Assembly: GCF_005405485.1 (NCBI RefSeq)
Contig: NZ_BJED01000003.1
Coordinates: 219,192-283,191, forward strand
Direction of reading: 5' to 3'
Source of the DNA: Enterococcus hulanensis
GTDB lineage: Bacteria > Bacillota > Bacilli > Lactobacillales > Enterococcaceae
Length of the DNA: 64,000 bases
This document shows, one piece after another, positions 44,288-51,200 of this stretch (the first letter of the stretch is position 1; each line of letters opens with the position of its first letter). The notes beneath the pieces are model-generated. The model saw nothing but the letters and a program-made list of their open reading frames with translations, ran no database searches and had not been told where the DNA came from. The position numbers were made by a program, and so were the translations under genes.

Positions 44288-44363
44288 GTTTACTTTACGG
44301 ATCTCATCCTCGATTTGAGATGAGAGTTATTGGGAAACCTTCGCCTATAATTGCTCCTGCCAT
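44288..44363 (-). pseudogene. Decayed WXG100 (esxA) remnant
   Basis: It starts MAGAI like the intact WXG100 gene at 47317-47613. An internal deletion follows, then a stretch matching its codons for AKVYQQASAQIEDAIRKVN (GCGAAGGTTT, then AATCGAGGA and GATCCG), now out of frame with a stop. The upstream 120 bases also match the intact gene's upstream region. It is the 5' end of a lost second effector module. Confidence 0.75.
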
Positions 44364-44429
44364 AATTTAATTTCTCATAATAGTTAAGTTACTATCAAAA
44401 TAATCCAAATCTGACGTGATAAATCAAAA

Positions 44430-44466
44430 TTTGTCGTATACGGTAAAAAGTCGCTTGTACGACGAA
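44430..44466. promoter_or_regulatory. Inverted-repeat operator, copy 2
   Basis: TTTGTCGTATA and TGTACGACGAA are separated by 15 nt. It is a near copy of the site at 47681-47717, with an identical 18-base core from TCGTATACGG to TAAAAAGT. It lies upstream of the esxA remnant at the same distance. Confidence 0.7.
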
Positions 44467-44495
44467 TACTAACGGCTGTCTTACCTGTTTAAGTC

Positions 44496-44530
44496 AAAAA
44501 AGCTCAACCATCTTAATTGATGACTGAGCC
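44496..44530 (-). terminator. Terminator of the intact effector module
   Basis: On the minus strand the GGCTCA / TGAGCT and CATC / GATG pairs form a hairpin followed by T6. It lies about 115 bp after the immunity gene stop. Confidence 0.7.
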
Positions 44531-44584
44531 ATATGATAATAATATAGCATTCAGGAAATCCGAATTTCTGTAAATTACGTACAA

Positions 44585-44605
44585 TTAACTATTAGCAACT
44601 TGATT
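44585..44605. repeat. 21-base direct repeat, copy 2
   Basis: Identical to 43071-43091. It marks the shared 3' flank of successive immunity genes and is a likely crossover point between modules. Confidence 0.85.
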
Positions 44606-44646
44606 TTCAGTCTTGTAATAGAGTGCCATTTTTTATTTGATAAAAA

Positions 44647-45036
44647 CTATATTTCCAAACTGCTCTTTACTTGTTTTAATAGTTCTATTAATTCACTTTC
44701 TTCTGAATTTTTTTCTACCTCCTTTTTTACATTCTCAGCTAAATAATTATAAAAAGTTTTAAAGTCTAAATACGCTATTTGATCTACTTCGACAGCCGGA
44801 GAACCTAATTCAACTAAAACATGTTTATCATCTAACGGTTTAGGTAATTGTGCCATATCGTAGTCATCTAAATCATTTTTAAAAGAAACAAAAACTATTT
44901 CTATTCCATATCCTTTTTTTTCTTTAAAAGCAGATAAAGCTTTTTTTAGATCTTTTCCACTTACTATTGAAAAATAGGTTAACATTAGTTGGTCTACACT
45001 TTTCTTATCATTTAAAATTTGAAATTCATTTTCCAT
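44647..45036 (-). CDS. Putative immunity protein for the LXG toxin
   Basis: This acidic soluble protein of about 129 residues starts MENEFQILNDKKSVDQLML. It directly follows the LXG toxin gene (about 20 bp), the standard place for the cognate immunity protein. No signal peptide or membrane helix is present, so it should neutralise the toxin in the cytoplasm. An in-frame TTG five codons upstream is an alternative start. The family was not recognised. Confidence 0.7.
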   Translation of the reverse strand: MENEFQILNDKKSVDQLMLTYFSIVSGKDLKKALSAFKEKKGYGIEIVFVSFKNDLDDYDMAQLPKPLDDKHVLVELGSPAVEVDQIAYLDFKTFYNYLAENVKKEVEKNSEESELIELLKQVKSSLEI

Positions 45037-45056
45037 AGTATCACAATCCAATCATT

Positions 45057-46628
45057 CTAGTTTAATACAGGGAAAAAGTTAGTTACTTCTCCTGCATCAT
45101 TTAAATAACCTATAAACTTTACACCGTTTGGAGAAGTTCCAATAATTGTTCGACCATCTGGTTGGATTTTTCCATTATTCATGGCAGTCTGCCCCCATTC
45201 ATACATTTGATTGTCACTAATTTTTGTTGGGTCATAAACTGTTTTAGGTTTTTCAATACTCTTATAAGTTACTGGCTCTGCAACATTACCAGTCATATCC
45301 TTTCTAGGTATTTTGTATTCAACTTCATAAATACCATCAATAGTTGGGTGTGGTTTTTTTGAAACAATCAAGTCTTCTGGATTAAACCCTTGATTTTTAA
45401 GCGCATTATTGAAATCATCCATATTATGACCACCGACAACACCTTTTTTAGTATTGACCGCCTCTACTTTTTTCAAATGATTCTTGGAATTACTTCCAAA
45501 TTTGAAATTATTAGCCACACTGGTCTTTTTATACTTCCCAGTTTTCTTTCCTTTAATCACAGTACCTTTATTAATCGTCCTGCCTGCTTTGGTAGTAACT
45601 TTTACTTTCGTTACTTTTTTTCCAGCACTAAAGATTTCGCCAATTTTTAGAGCTTTTGCACCTTTTATTAGTATTTTTCCACCAATAAGATCCAAGAGTG
45701 TAAACCCTGCGGCCTTTATGCGACTATCTTTTGTTCCAGTATACCAATCTTTGCCCGTCGCAACTCGATAAAAGTCATTAATACCAGAGAGTTCTCCCAA
45801 ATGGTATAAGCCTTCAATGGTTCTTTTCTTTACTCTATCCAGATTATATTTTTCCGACGCTTCTTTGTCGTAAACACCATCTACAAATATCTGGTAATAA
45901 TACCCGTCGCCATTTACTTTTCCCGGTATCGTGACTTTTTTTACTTCAATTTTTTCATTTTTCGCGGCTTCTTTTTTCTCCCAAAGTGTATTAACATTTG
46001 CTGCCCAAGCCATCTCTTCTTGCTTAGGAACAGAGAAAGTTCCTGTACTCCCATTCCAACAAGTACCTGCTTGCTTTGCACCTGCATTCACTGCAGATTC
46101 CAGTGTCGCTATCTCCGAAAATATTGAAGGCGAAGAGGCATGAAACTTCATCAATTTTCTTAGTTTCTTCTCTAATTTCTTCTTCGCTTTTTCTTGGCCT
46201 TCTTTTACATTCTTAACGCCTCTCAATACTGATTTCATTAGTACGCCCATCTCTGGGTTAGCTGAGAGTGCTTGAATGATCGCATTCGCTGTATCGATCC
46301 CTTGTTGGTATTGTTGGATCTGTTCTTCTAGCTCAGACGATTTTAAGTCTGCGCTATCGACTTGGGATTGATAGTCGTCTGGAAATTTCTGGCAGGCTTC
46401 GGCTACCGCTTCCGATAGAAGCATACCACCTTTGGCTAAAGGCTGTAAAACGGCCGAAAAGTATTGTTTTGCAGAGTCGTAGGTTTTTCCCTGCAATTCT
46501 CCGCTGCTCATGACGAATTGGTTAATGGCTTGTTGCAGCTCTTGGTAGCCTTGGATTTGTTTTTGACACATCGTATTGACGCTGCTCGCCTGTGCTTGCG
46601 AACTGCCGACATACATATCAATGCTCAT
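45057..46628 (-). CDS. LXG-domain polymorphic toxin (T7SS effector)
   Basis: This 523-residue secreted antibacterial toxin has an N-terminal helical LXG domain (about residues 1-210, starting MSIDMYVGSSQAQA) for type VII export. A pre-toxin region follows (GKDWYTGTKDSRIKAAGFTL). The C-terminal toxin domain (about 400-523) has KGVVGGHNMDDFNNALKNQG, PHPTIDGIYEVEYKIP and NGVKFIGYLNDAGEVTNFFP. The tail resembles CdiA/EndoU-like nuclease modules of other polymorphic toxins, but I cannot confirm the fold. AGGAGG precedes the ATG, which overlaps the upstream DUF3958-type gene. The T7SS core (EssC and others) is not in this window. Confidence 0.85.
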   Translation of the reverse strand: MSIDMYVGSSQAQASSVNTMCQKQIQGYQELQQAINQFVMSSGELQGKTYDSAKQYFSAVLQPLAKGGMLLSEAVAEACQKFPDDYQSQVDSADLKSSELEEQIQQYQQGIDTANAIIQALSANPEMGVLMKSVLRGVKNVKEGQEKAKKKLEKKLRKLMKFHASSPSIFSEIATLESAVNAGAKQAGTCWNGSTGTFSVPKQEEMAWAANVNTLWEKKEAAKNEKIEVKKVTIPGKVNGDGYYYQIFVDGVYDKEASEKYNLDRVKKRTIEGLYHLGELSGINDFYRVATGKDWYTGTKDSRIKAAGFTLLDLIGGKILIKGAKALKIGEIFSAGKKVTKVKVTTKAGRTINKGTVIKGKKTGKYKKTSVANNFKFGSNSKNHLKKVEAVNTKKGVVGGHNMDDFNNALKNQGFNPEDLIVSKKPHPTIDGIYEVEYKIPRKDMTGNVAEPVTYKSIEKPKTVYDPTKISDNQMYEWGQTAMNNGKIQPDGRTIIGTSPNGVKFIGYLNDAGEVTNFFPVLN

Positions 46629-46977
46629 TGGTTTCCTCCTCGCTGTACAGTTTCTTCTTTTCTTTCGTTAGTGCGTGGTTTTGTTCTTCAAGTAATTGCT
46701 GTTCGCGCTTGATTTCTCGTTTTTCTTCTCCTAGGGCTTCCATCGCTTTTCCGGCATCGCGAGAAAAGAAGGAATAGATGTCATCAAATTCACGGCCGCC
46801 GTCGTTTTTTCGAAAGGTTTCCCGCGTTTTTTGCAATAGTTGTTGCGTTTTTCGGAAATAGGTGCCGATGCCGTCATTCAATCGGTCGACTGATCGTTGA
46901 CGTTCATACAGCGCATCTCTTTTTTTCGTGATGTCTCTTTGCTCTCTTCGAATATCTTCTAATCGTTGTTCACTCAT
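46618..46977 (-). CDS. DUF3958-type LXG partner protein (Lap2-like)
   Basis: This 119-residue, highly charged, all-helical protein starts MSEQRLEDIRREQRDITKK. It lies between a DUF3130-type gene and the LXG toxin and overlaps both (TAATG upstream, 11 bases downstream). In streptococcal and enterococcal LXG operons this position holds DUF3958/Lap2, which binds the LXG domain and helps target the toxin to the secretion system. The assignment relies on context, size and helical character. Confidence 0.75.
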   Translation of the reverse strand: MSEQRLEDIRREQRDITKKRDALYERQRSVDRLNDGIGTYFRKTQQLLQKTRETFRKNDGGREFDDIYSFFSRDAGKAMEALGEEKREIKREQQLLEEQNHALTKEKKKLYSEEETNEH

Positions 46978-47255
46978 TAAAATTGCTTCCTTGTAAATAA
47001 TTCTTTTCCGGCTTGATCGATCGCCTCAAAGTTTTTCGCAACACTATTGATATTACTTGACGCACTGCTTACTGCTTCGCTGACTTTCAGCACTGCATTG
47101 TATGTTGATTTCACCGCATTTTGAGCGGATTTATTCCCTGCAACAGTCGTTTGCGAATCACTTGTTGCAACACCGCCTGCGGTCAAACTGCCCGCCGCAC
47201 TTTTCAATGCGCTGGCTCGTTGTTGGGCAACGCCTAGATTACTTTTTACCGCCAT
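46977..47255 (-). CDS. DUF3130-type LXG partner protein (Lap1-like)
   Basis: This 92-residue helical hairpin protein of WXG100 size starts MAVKSNLGVAQQRASALKSA. It is rich in Ser, Ala and Asn, with no WXG in the middle. Position and composition match the DUF3130/TIGR04197 (Lap1) family, which pairs with LXG toxins for export. GGAGT precedes the ATG. Its stop overlaps the next start. Confidence 0.75.
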   Translation of the reverse strand: MAVKSNLGVAQQRASALKSAAGSLTAGGVATSDSQTTVAGNKSAQNAVKSTYNAVLKVSEAVSSASSNINSVAKNFEAIDQAGKELFTRKQF

Positions 47256-47272
47256 ATTAATTACTCCTTTTT

Positions 47273-47305
47273 GAAAAAAGCACCAGCACGCAATGTACTG
47301 ATGCT
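47273..47305 (-). terminator. Intra-operon terminator/attenuator after esxA
   Basis: An 11-bp stem (AGCATCAGTAC with GTGCTGGTGCT, three G-U pairs) has a 5-nt loop followed by T5 on the minus strand. It separates the WXG100 gene from the rest of the module and would lower expression of the toxin genes relative to esxA. Confidence 0.72.
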
Positions 47306-47316
47306 CTCATGTTTGA

Positions 47317-47613
47317 TTAATTTAAGCCGAATGATCCAGCATCTTGGCGGTCGCGTTCTGCCACGGTGTCCGCGTATTTGTTTAGTTGTCCATGGATGCT
47401 TTCTAGCAGCTCTTCCATTTGTTTCACGTTGCCTTCAAGCTGATTGTATTGTTCCAAATAAGCTCGGAAGGCTTCCCCTTGCCATTGTTGTGAAATCGTC
47501 TGGTTCATTGAATTCACTTTGCGGATCGCGTCCTCGATTTGGGCTGAGGCTTGTTGGTAAACCTTCGCCTGTGATTTCAGCTGTTCGGGTGTGACTGTAA
47601 TTGCTCCTGCCAT
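47317..47613 (-). CDS. WXG100-family protein (EsxA-like)
   Basis: This 98-residue helical hairpin protein has the turn motif WQG at about residue 44 (ISQQWQGEAFRAYLEQY) and a C-terminal helix ending in ERDRQDAGSFGLN. It starts MAGAITVTPEQLKSQAKVYQ with AGGAGG upstream. WXG100 proteins are secreted by type VII systems and assist effector export. It is the first gene of the effector module. A large inverted repeat lies 68-104 bp upstream. Confidence 0.93.
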   Translation of the reverse strand: MAGAITVTPEQLKSQAKVYQQASAQIEDAIRKVNSMNQTISQQWQGEAFRAYLEQYNQLEGNVKQMEELLESIHGQLNKYADTVAERDRQDAGSFGLN

Positions 47614-47680
47614 AATGTAATTCCTCCTATATAGTTAAGTTACTGTTAGGATAACCCAGATTTGGAGCTAGAAACCAAAG

Positions 47681-47717
47681 TTCGTCGTATACGGTAAAAA
47701 GTTGCTTATACGACGAA
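47681..47717. promoter_or_regulatory. Inverted-repeat operator upstream of esxA
   Basis: The perfect 11-bp arms TTCGTCGTATA and TATACGACGAA are separated by 15 nt. It is conserved in the decayed duplicate module while the coding part is not, which suggests a regulator binding site rather than chance. Confidence 0.7.
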
Positions 47718-47755
47718 TGAAATGATATATATGGTAGAAAAATACTAAGGTGTAT

Positions 47756-47965
47756 TTAAAAGCCCAGCGTTCCTCCTATAGAACAAGAAGAACGCTGGGC
47801 TTCTCTAGAGTTTGCACGGCAATCTGCTTGGACTGTTTGATTCCACGGTAAATAAGCTGCTAGTGCAGTTTTTGTTACATTTGGCAGATTGGGGATTTGT
47901 TCGAATAAGTAAACGAGGTAGTTTCTCGGATCTAACCCATTCTCTACCAGCTTGAGCGGTGCACA
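47756..47965 (-). pseudogene. IS66-family transposase C-terminal remnant (minus)
   Basis: The frame reads LKLVENGLDPRNYLVYLFEQ, then IPNLPNV and AAYLPWNQTVQADCR. This is the conserved C-terminal tail of IS66 transposases. It lacks the catalytic domain and start, and it ends at a hairpin (AAGCCCAGCGTTC / GAACGCTGGGCTT, 47760-47802). Confidence 0.7.
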
Positions 47966-47966
47966 G

Positions 47967-48131
47967 ACAACAGGAGTTATCCTAAGTGTCATTAAAACGG
48001 CTGAACTTAATGGTCTCAACAGTATGAAGTATCTTCAGTACTTATTTTAGGAGCAGCCAAACGTGCCTGTTCTTACAACGAAACATTTAGATACGTATCT
48101 TCCTTGGACAGCAGGCGTTCAAGATAATTGA
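47967..48131 (+). pseudogene. IS66-family transposase C-terminal remnant (plus)
   Basis: It reads SVIKTAELNGLNSMKYLQYL, then an internal stop, then EQPNVPVLTTKHLDTYLPW. It is the same region of an IS66 transposase as the adjacent minus-strand remnant but divergent in sequence. It meets that remnant head to head at 47966. Confidence 0.65.
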
Positions 48132-48284
48132 AAAACGACTTTTGCCTGATTGTAGGGTAACAATCGGTCTAAAGGTCGTCTAGGTACTCAGTGGTTCGGC
48201 GCTTACGATATAATTAGTTTAACAATCATCGCCGAGACACTTTGCTATATGACGCTTACAGAATACTTACTTCTTTTTGACATA

Positions 48285-48347
48285 CAAAAACTCCCTATAA
48301 AGTAGATTTGGAATTTTTGTTTTTTTCCTTGTCTACTTTATAGGGAG
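48285..48347 (-). terminator. Long-armed terminator after the winged-helix regulator
   Basis: A perfect 16-bp inverted repeat, CTCCCTATAAAGTAGA / TCTACTTTATAGGGAG, surrounds a 25-nt A/T-rich loop. On the minus strand it is followed by T5. The long loop is unusual for a plain terminator. Confidence 0.6.
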
Positions 48348-48397
48348 CATATCAAATTGGACTCGGCTTTCTCGTTTTAAAATTCTTCATTATAATA

Positions 48398-49186
48398 TTA
48401 CCCATTTGAAACAAGGGTATGAAGCGTATCGCTTTTCTGAATCCGGTCTAGAAGCTCTGGATTGATTCGATACCCTTTGCCCCACAACGTTTGGATCGCT
48501 TTGTTGGCTAAGTTCGTCGTTTCAAACTTGGTTTTGATCCGGGTGACCGTGCTGGATAATGAGGCCAAATGGGATTTATTGGCGTCATCGTTCCAGATTT
48601 GATGACAGATGGTTTCTCTGGTCACGACTTGGTTCCCCGCTTCAAGCAGGATCGACAAAATCCTTGTTTCGGTCGTAGATAAATGGTGCAGGACTTCTAA
48701 AAATTGATAATTGTCTTCCGGTGTTATCGTTTCTTTTTGCAGGACATTCGGACGAATCAACGAGACCTTATCCGATAATTGCACATATTTTCGATTCTCA
48801 TATGACTGCTCATTTCGTTGGTTCTTCAAAGCGTATAGGCACTCCCGCAGTTCATCGACAGAATCCTCATTTGAGATGATGGCGTGGATCAGTGCTTCTT
48901 CTAAATACTGATGGTCCATTTCTGTTACTTTGGACTCCACTTTTCGAATAATGCGAATGGCGCTCTTGCGCAACAGTGGAACGAGCTCCATTATTTCCGA
49001 TTCACAGATTGTTTCACTTAAAATGACATATTGAAAGAATCTAAAAAAATCTGATGTTCCTAATTGTTGGCAGCTGGTTTCAAGTATTCGTGCGGAACAA
49101 TAGACTTCATAATTCAACGCCTGCAGCTTCTGTTGAATCTCTTGTTCGGTTAAAATATTTTTCGTCAGAATCAAGACTTGATTCAT
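48398..49186 (-). CDS. OmpR-like winged-helix transcriptional regulator
   Basis: This protein of about 262 residues starts MNQVLILTKNILTEQEIQQKL. The N-terminal part looks like a receiver-like fold without the usual phosphoacceptor Asp. The C-terminus is a winged helix of the OmpR/PhoB type (LSTTETRILSILLEAGNQVV, then TVTRIKTKFETTNLANKAIQ and LWGKGYRINP). It would bind DNA without canonical phosphorylation. GGGGAG precedes the ATG. It follows the 15-kb surface-appendage operon on the same strand and may control that operon or the neighbouring T7SS module. Confidence 0.78.
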   Translation of the reverse strand: MNQVLILTKNILTEQEIQQKLQALNYEVYCSARILETSCQQLGTSDFFRFFQYVILSETICESEIMELVPLLRKSAIRIIRKVESKVTEMDHQYLEEALIHAIISNEDSVDELRECLYALKNQRNEQSYENRKYVQLSDKVSLIRPNVLQKETITPEDNYQFLEVLHHLSTTETRILSILLEAGNQVVTRETICHQIWNDDANKSHLASLSSTVTRIKTKFETTNLANKAIQTLWGKGYRINPELLDRIQKSDTLHTLVSNG

Positions 49187-49294
49187 GCTAATCTCCCCTT
49201 CGTAGTTAAACCCTAATAATAATGATTCATCCAATCTCCTGAAGCACTATGTAGCCGGAAGAAAACAAGGCAGCCCTGCGCTCTTCCGATTGAC

Positions 49295-50395
49295 TTACTG
49301 AAACTCTTTGCGTGACAACACAGAAACCTTTGGATACTCATAGCGACCCTTGATTTCCTCTAAATCCGGCACATCACTTTGCGCCAACTGATCCACACGG
49401 GTCTTCATTTCTTCATAGATGCTCATGATCGTTTGACGGGATTCGTCGACTTCACACGAAATTTCTTTGGCCCGGTCATGGATCGTTTGTAATTCGGCTT
49501 CCGAATCCTTCACAATGCGTTGGGCATCCATCTTGGCTTTTTCCACCATCCGATTCGCTTGGCGGCGAGCGGAGATCAAGACTTCACCGATCTCGTGTTG
49601 GGAATGGATCGCTTCTTGTTTTAATTGGTCATTCTCGTTTCGAAGCTCGGTAATCTGTTCTTGTAAACTCGCGATCTGCTCACTTTCAATCACGGTTTCT
49701 TGATGCTTCTGATCTTCGATCAATTGTTGCACCAACTCTTCTTTTTCCAGAATCTGTTGGTCCTTATCGGTAATCAAGTGATCCAATTGAGCCACCAATT
49801 CTTCTTTTTTGGTCAAGTCAGCGGTGATGCTATCCATTTGGTGTTCAACTTGTTGGATGGCTTCTTGGTAACGGCGTTCGCCGTCTTGCTGGCTCAGAGC
49901 GAACTCGTGAAGCTGTTTCTTGGCTTCTGCCAGATCGGCTTCCAACGAATGATAATTTTCCAACGAAGTTTTTAAGGTGTTCACTTCTTCTTCGGCTTGT
50001 TCCAGTTGTTCTTTTAAGTAGCCGGTTTCTTTATTGTCCTGCAGGCGTTGGATCTCTTGGCGATTTCGGCGAACCTCTGTCTCTAAGTCTTGAATCTGAC
50101 GACGGTTCTCGGCTTTTTCTTCGCCCGTTCGCAGAAGGGCTTGTTTGTATTTTTCATTTTCTTTTGCTAGGCGCTGCTTTTCTAAGGCCGTGTCTCGTTT
50201 TACTTGTTCAAGCTGCTCGTCTTTTTCAGCGATTAGACATTTCAGTTCCGCGGTCTCATCGGTTTCTTTCTTCACAGGCTGCTCGACCGTTCTTGGTCGG
50301 TCTTCGATCATGATCTCTTCTTCTGGCACCGAATTGATCTCATCGATGATGTTTTTATTGAAAAACCAGCCATTCTTTTTTTGTTGTGCGTTCAT
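49295..50395 (-). CDS. Long coiled-coil protein, copy B
   Basis: This protein of about 366 residues starts MNAQQKKNGWFFNKNIIDEI. Almost the whole chain between residues 45 and 340 is Glu/Gln/Lys-rich heptad sequence. There is no signal peptide or membrane helix, so it is cytoplasmic. A C-terminal block, HEIGEVLISARRQANRMVEK followed by SIYEEMKTRVDQL, is DivIVA-like and is shared with the protein at 51201. It forms a pair with the membrane-protein gene just upstream. Function unknown; a scaffold for membrane protein positioning is a plausible inference. Confidence 0.75.
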   Translation of the reverse strand: MNAQQKKNGWFFNKNIIDEINSVPEEEIMIEDRPRTVEQPVKKETDETAELKCLIAEKDEQLEQVKRDTALEKQRLAKENEKYKQALLRTGEEKAENRRQIQDLETEVRRNRQEIQRLQDNKETGYLKEQLEQAEEEVNTLKTSLENYHSLEADLAEAKKQLHEFALSQQDGERRYQEAIQQVEHQMDSITADLTKKEELVAQLDHLITDKDQQILEKEELVQQLIEDQKHQETVIESEQIASLQEQITELRNENDQLKQEAIHSQHEIGEVLISARRQANRMVEKAKMDAQRIVKDSEAELQTIHDRAKEISCEVDESRQTIMSIYEEMKTRVDQLAQSDVPDLEEIKGRYEYPKVSVLSRKEFQ

Positions 50396-50417
50396 ACAGA
50401 CTCCCACTCCTCTTTCT

Positions 50418-51158
50418 TTACTCTTCTTCTTGGATCAATGTAAACTCTTCGTCGGCCTTCTCGCGTGAAAAGGTACAGCTATAGGTCTTTTTCTTATTCT
50501 TATCATTCATTAAATTCATTTGGAAAGTGATCTGGGTTAACTTCGTCACATCCTTCGCTTCTTTCGCGAAGGATGTGACGTTGTCTTTGATCTGTTGGCG
50601 ATTCTCCTCACTGCCGGAATCCCCCGCTAATGCAATGTTCAAGGTCTGCGTTGGAATATCCAGTACGATCAAGGTCGTGGATAGACCAAAGTATGGTTTC
50701 ACTTTCGTCGACAAATCGCTTTCCGTTTCGTATTGTTTTTCTCGATTTTCCTCTGAGAATAATTTATCCCATGGATAGTCCTTCAAGCCGATCCCCTTAG
50801 CAGGGTAGGCTTTAATTGGCAGCTTGGTGATAATCTGTTGCTGCTCTTTTTTTAGCGTGTATAGTTCATCCTTCAACTGATTGCTTCGCTCGGTAACAAC
50901 GTGCACTTGATTTTGCATCTGAAAAAGCCCATAAGTAGTCAGCAATAGACCCACCGCTAAAAATAGAATGAGGATCAATAAAGCAGAAACATGCTTTTCT
51001 TGCTCTGCCTGTTTGACATACTCCAGCTTTCGCTGGAATGATAGCGGCGTATCGGGCGGTAAGTTTAGTCGTTGCAGCTGCACTTTAATGATCATTCGCC
51101 GAAACCAAACAATGAGTATCAAAATGACCAGCCCTACGCTCATCCAATTTATGATCAA
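50418..51158 (-). CDS. Bitopic membrane protein, copy B
   Basis: This 246-residue protein has one hydrophobic segment at the N-terminus (residues 5-22) and another at about 59-80, then a short coiled coil (VVTERSNQLKDELYTLKKEQ). The extracytoplasmic domain contains YPAKGIGLKDYPWDKLFSEE and alternating beta-strand-like segments. It is clearly paralogous to the protein at 52902 (shared YPA-x-G-x-GLKDY-x-W-x-KL and the same layout). The start codon seems to be TTG with AAGGGG upstream. I do not recognise the family. Confidence 0.7.
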   Translation of the reverse strand: MIINWMSVGLVILILIVWFRRMIIKVQLQRLNLPPDTPLSFQRKLEYVKQAEQEKHVSALLILILFLAVGLLLTTYGLFQMQNQVHVVTERSNQLKDELYTLKKEQQQIITKLPIKAYPAKGIGLKDYPWDKLFSEENREKQYETESDLSTKVKPYFGLSTTLIVLDIPTQTLNIALAGDSGSEENRQQIKDNVTSFAKEAKDVTKLTQITFQMNLMNDKNKKKTYSCTFSREKADEEFTLIQEEE

Positions 51159-51200
51159 AATGTTCGTTTCCCCTTTTCTCTCTCTAGTTTCGTTTCGCAG

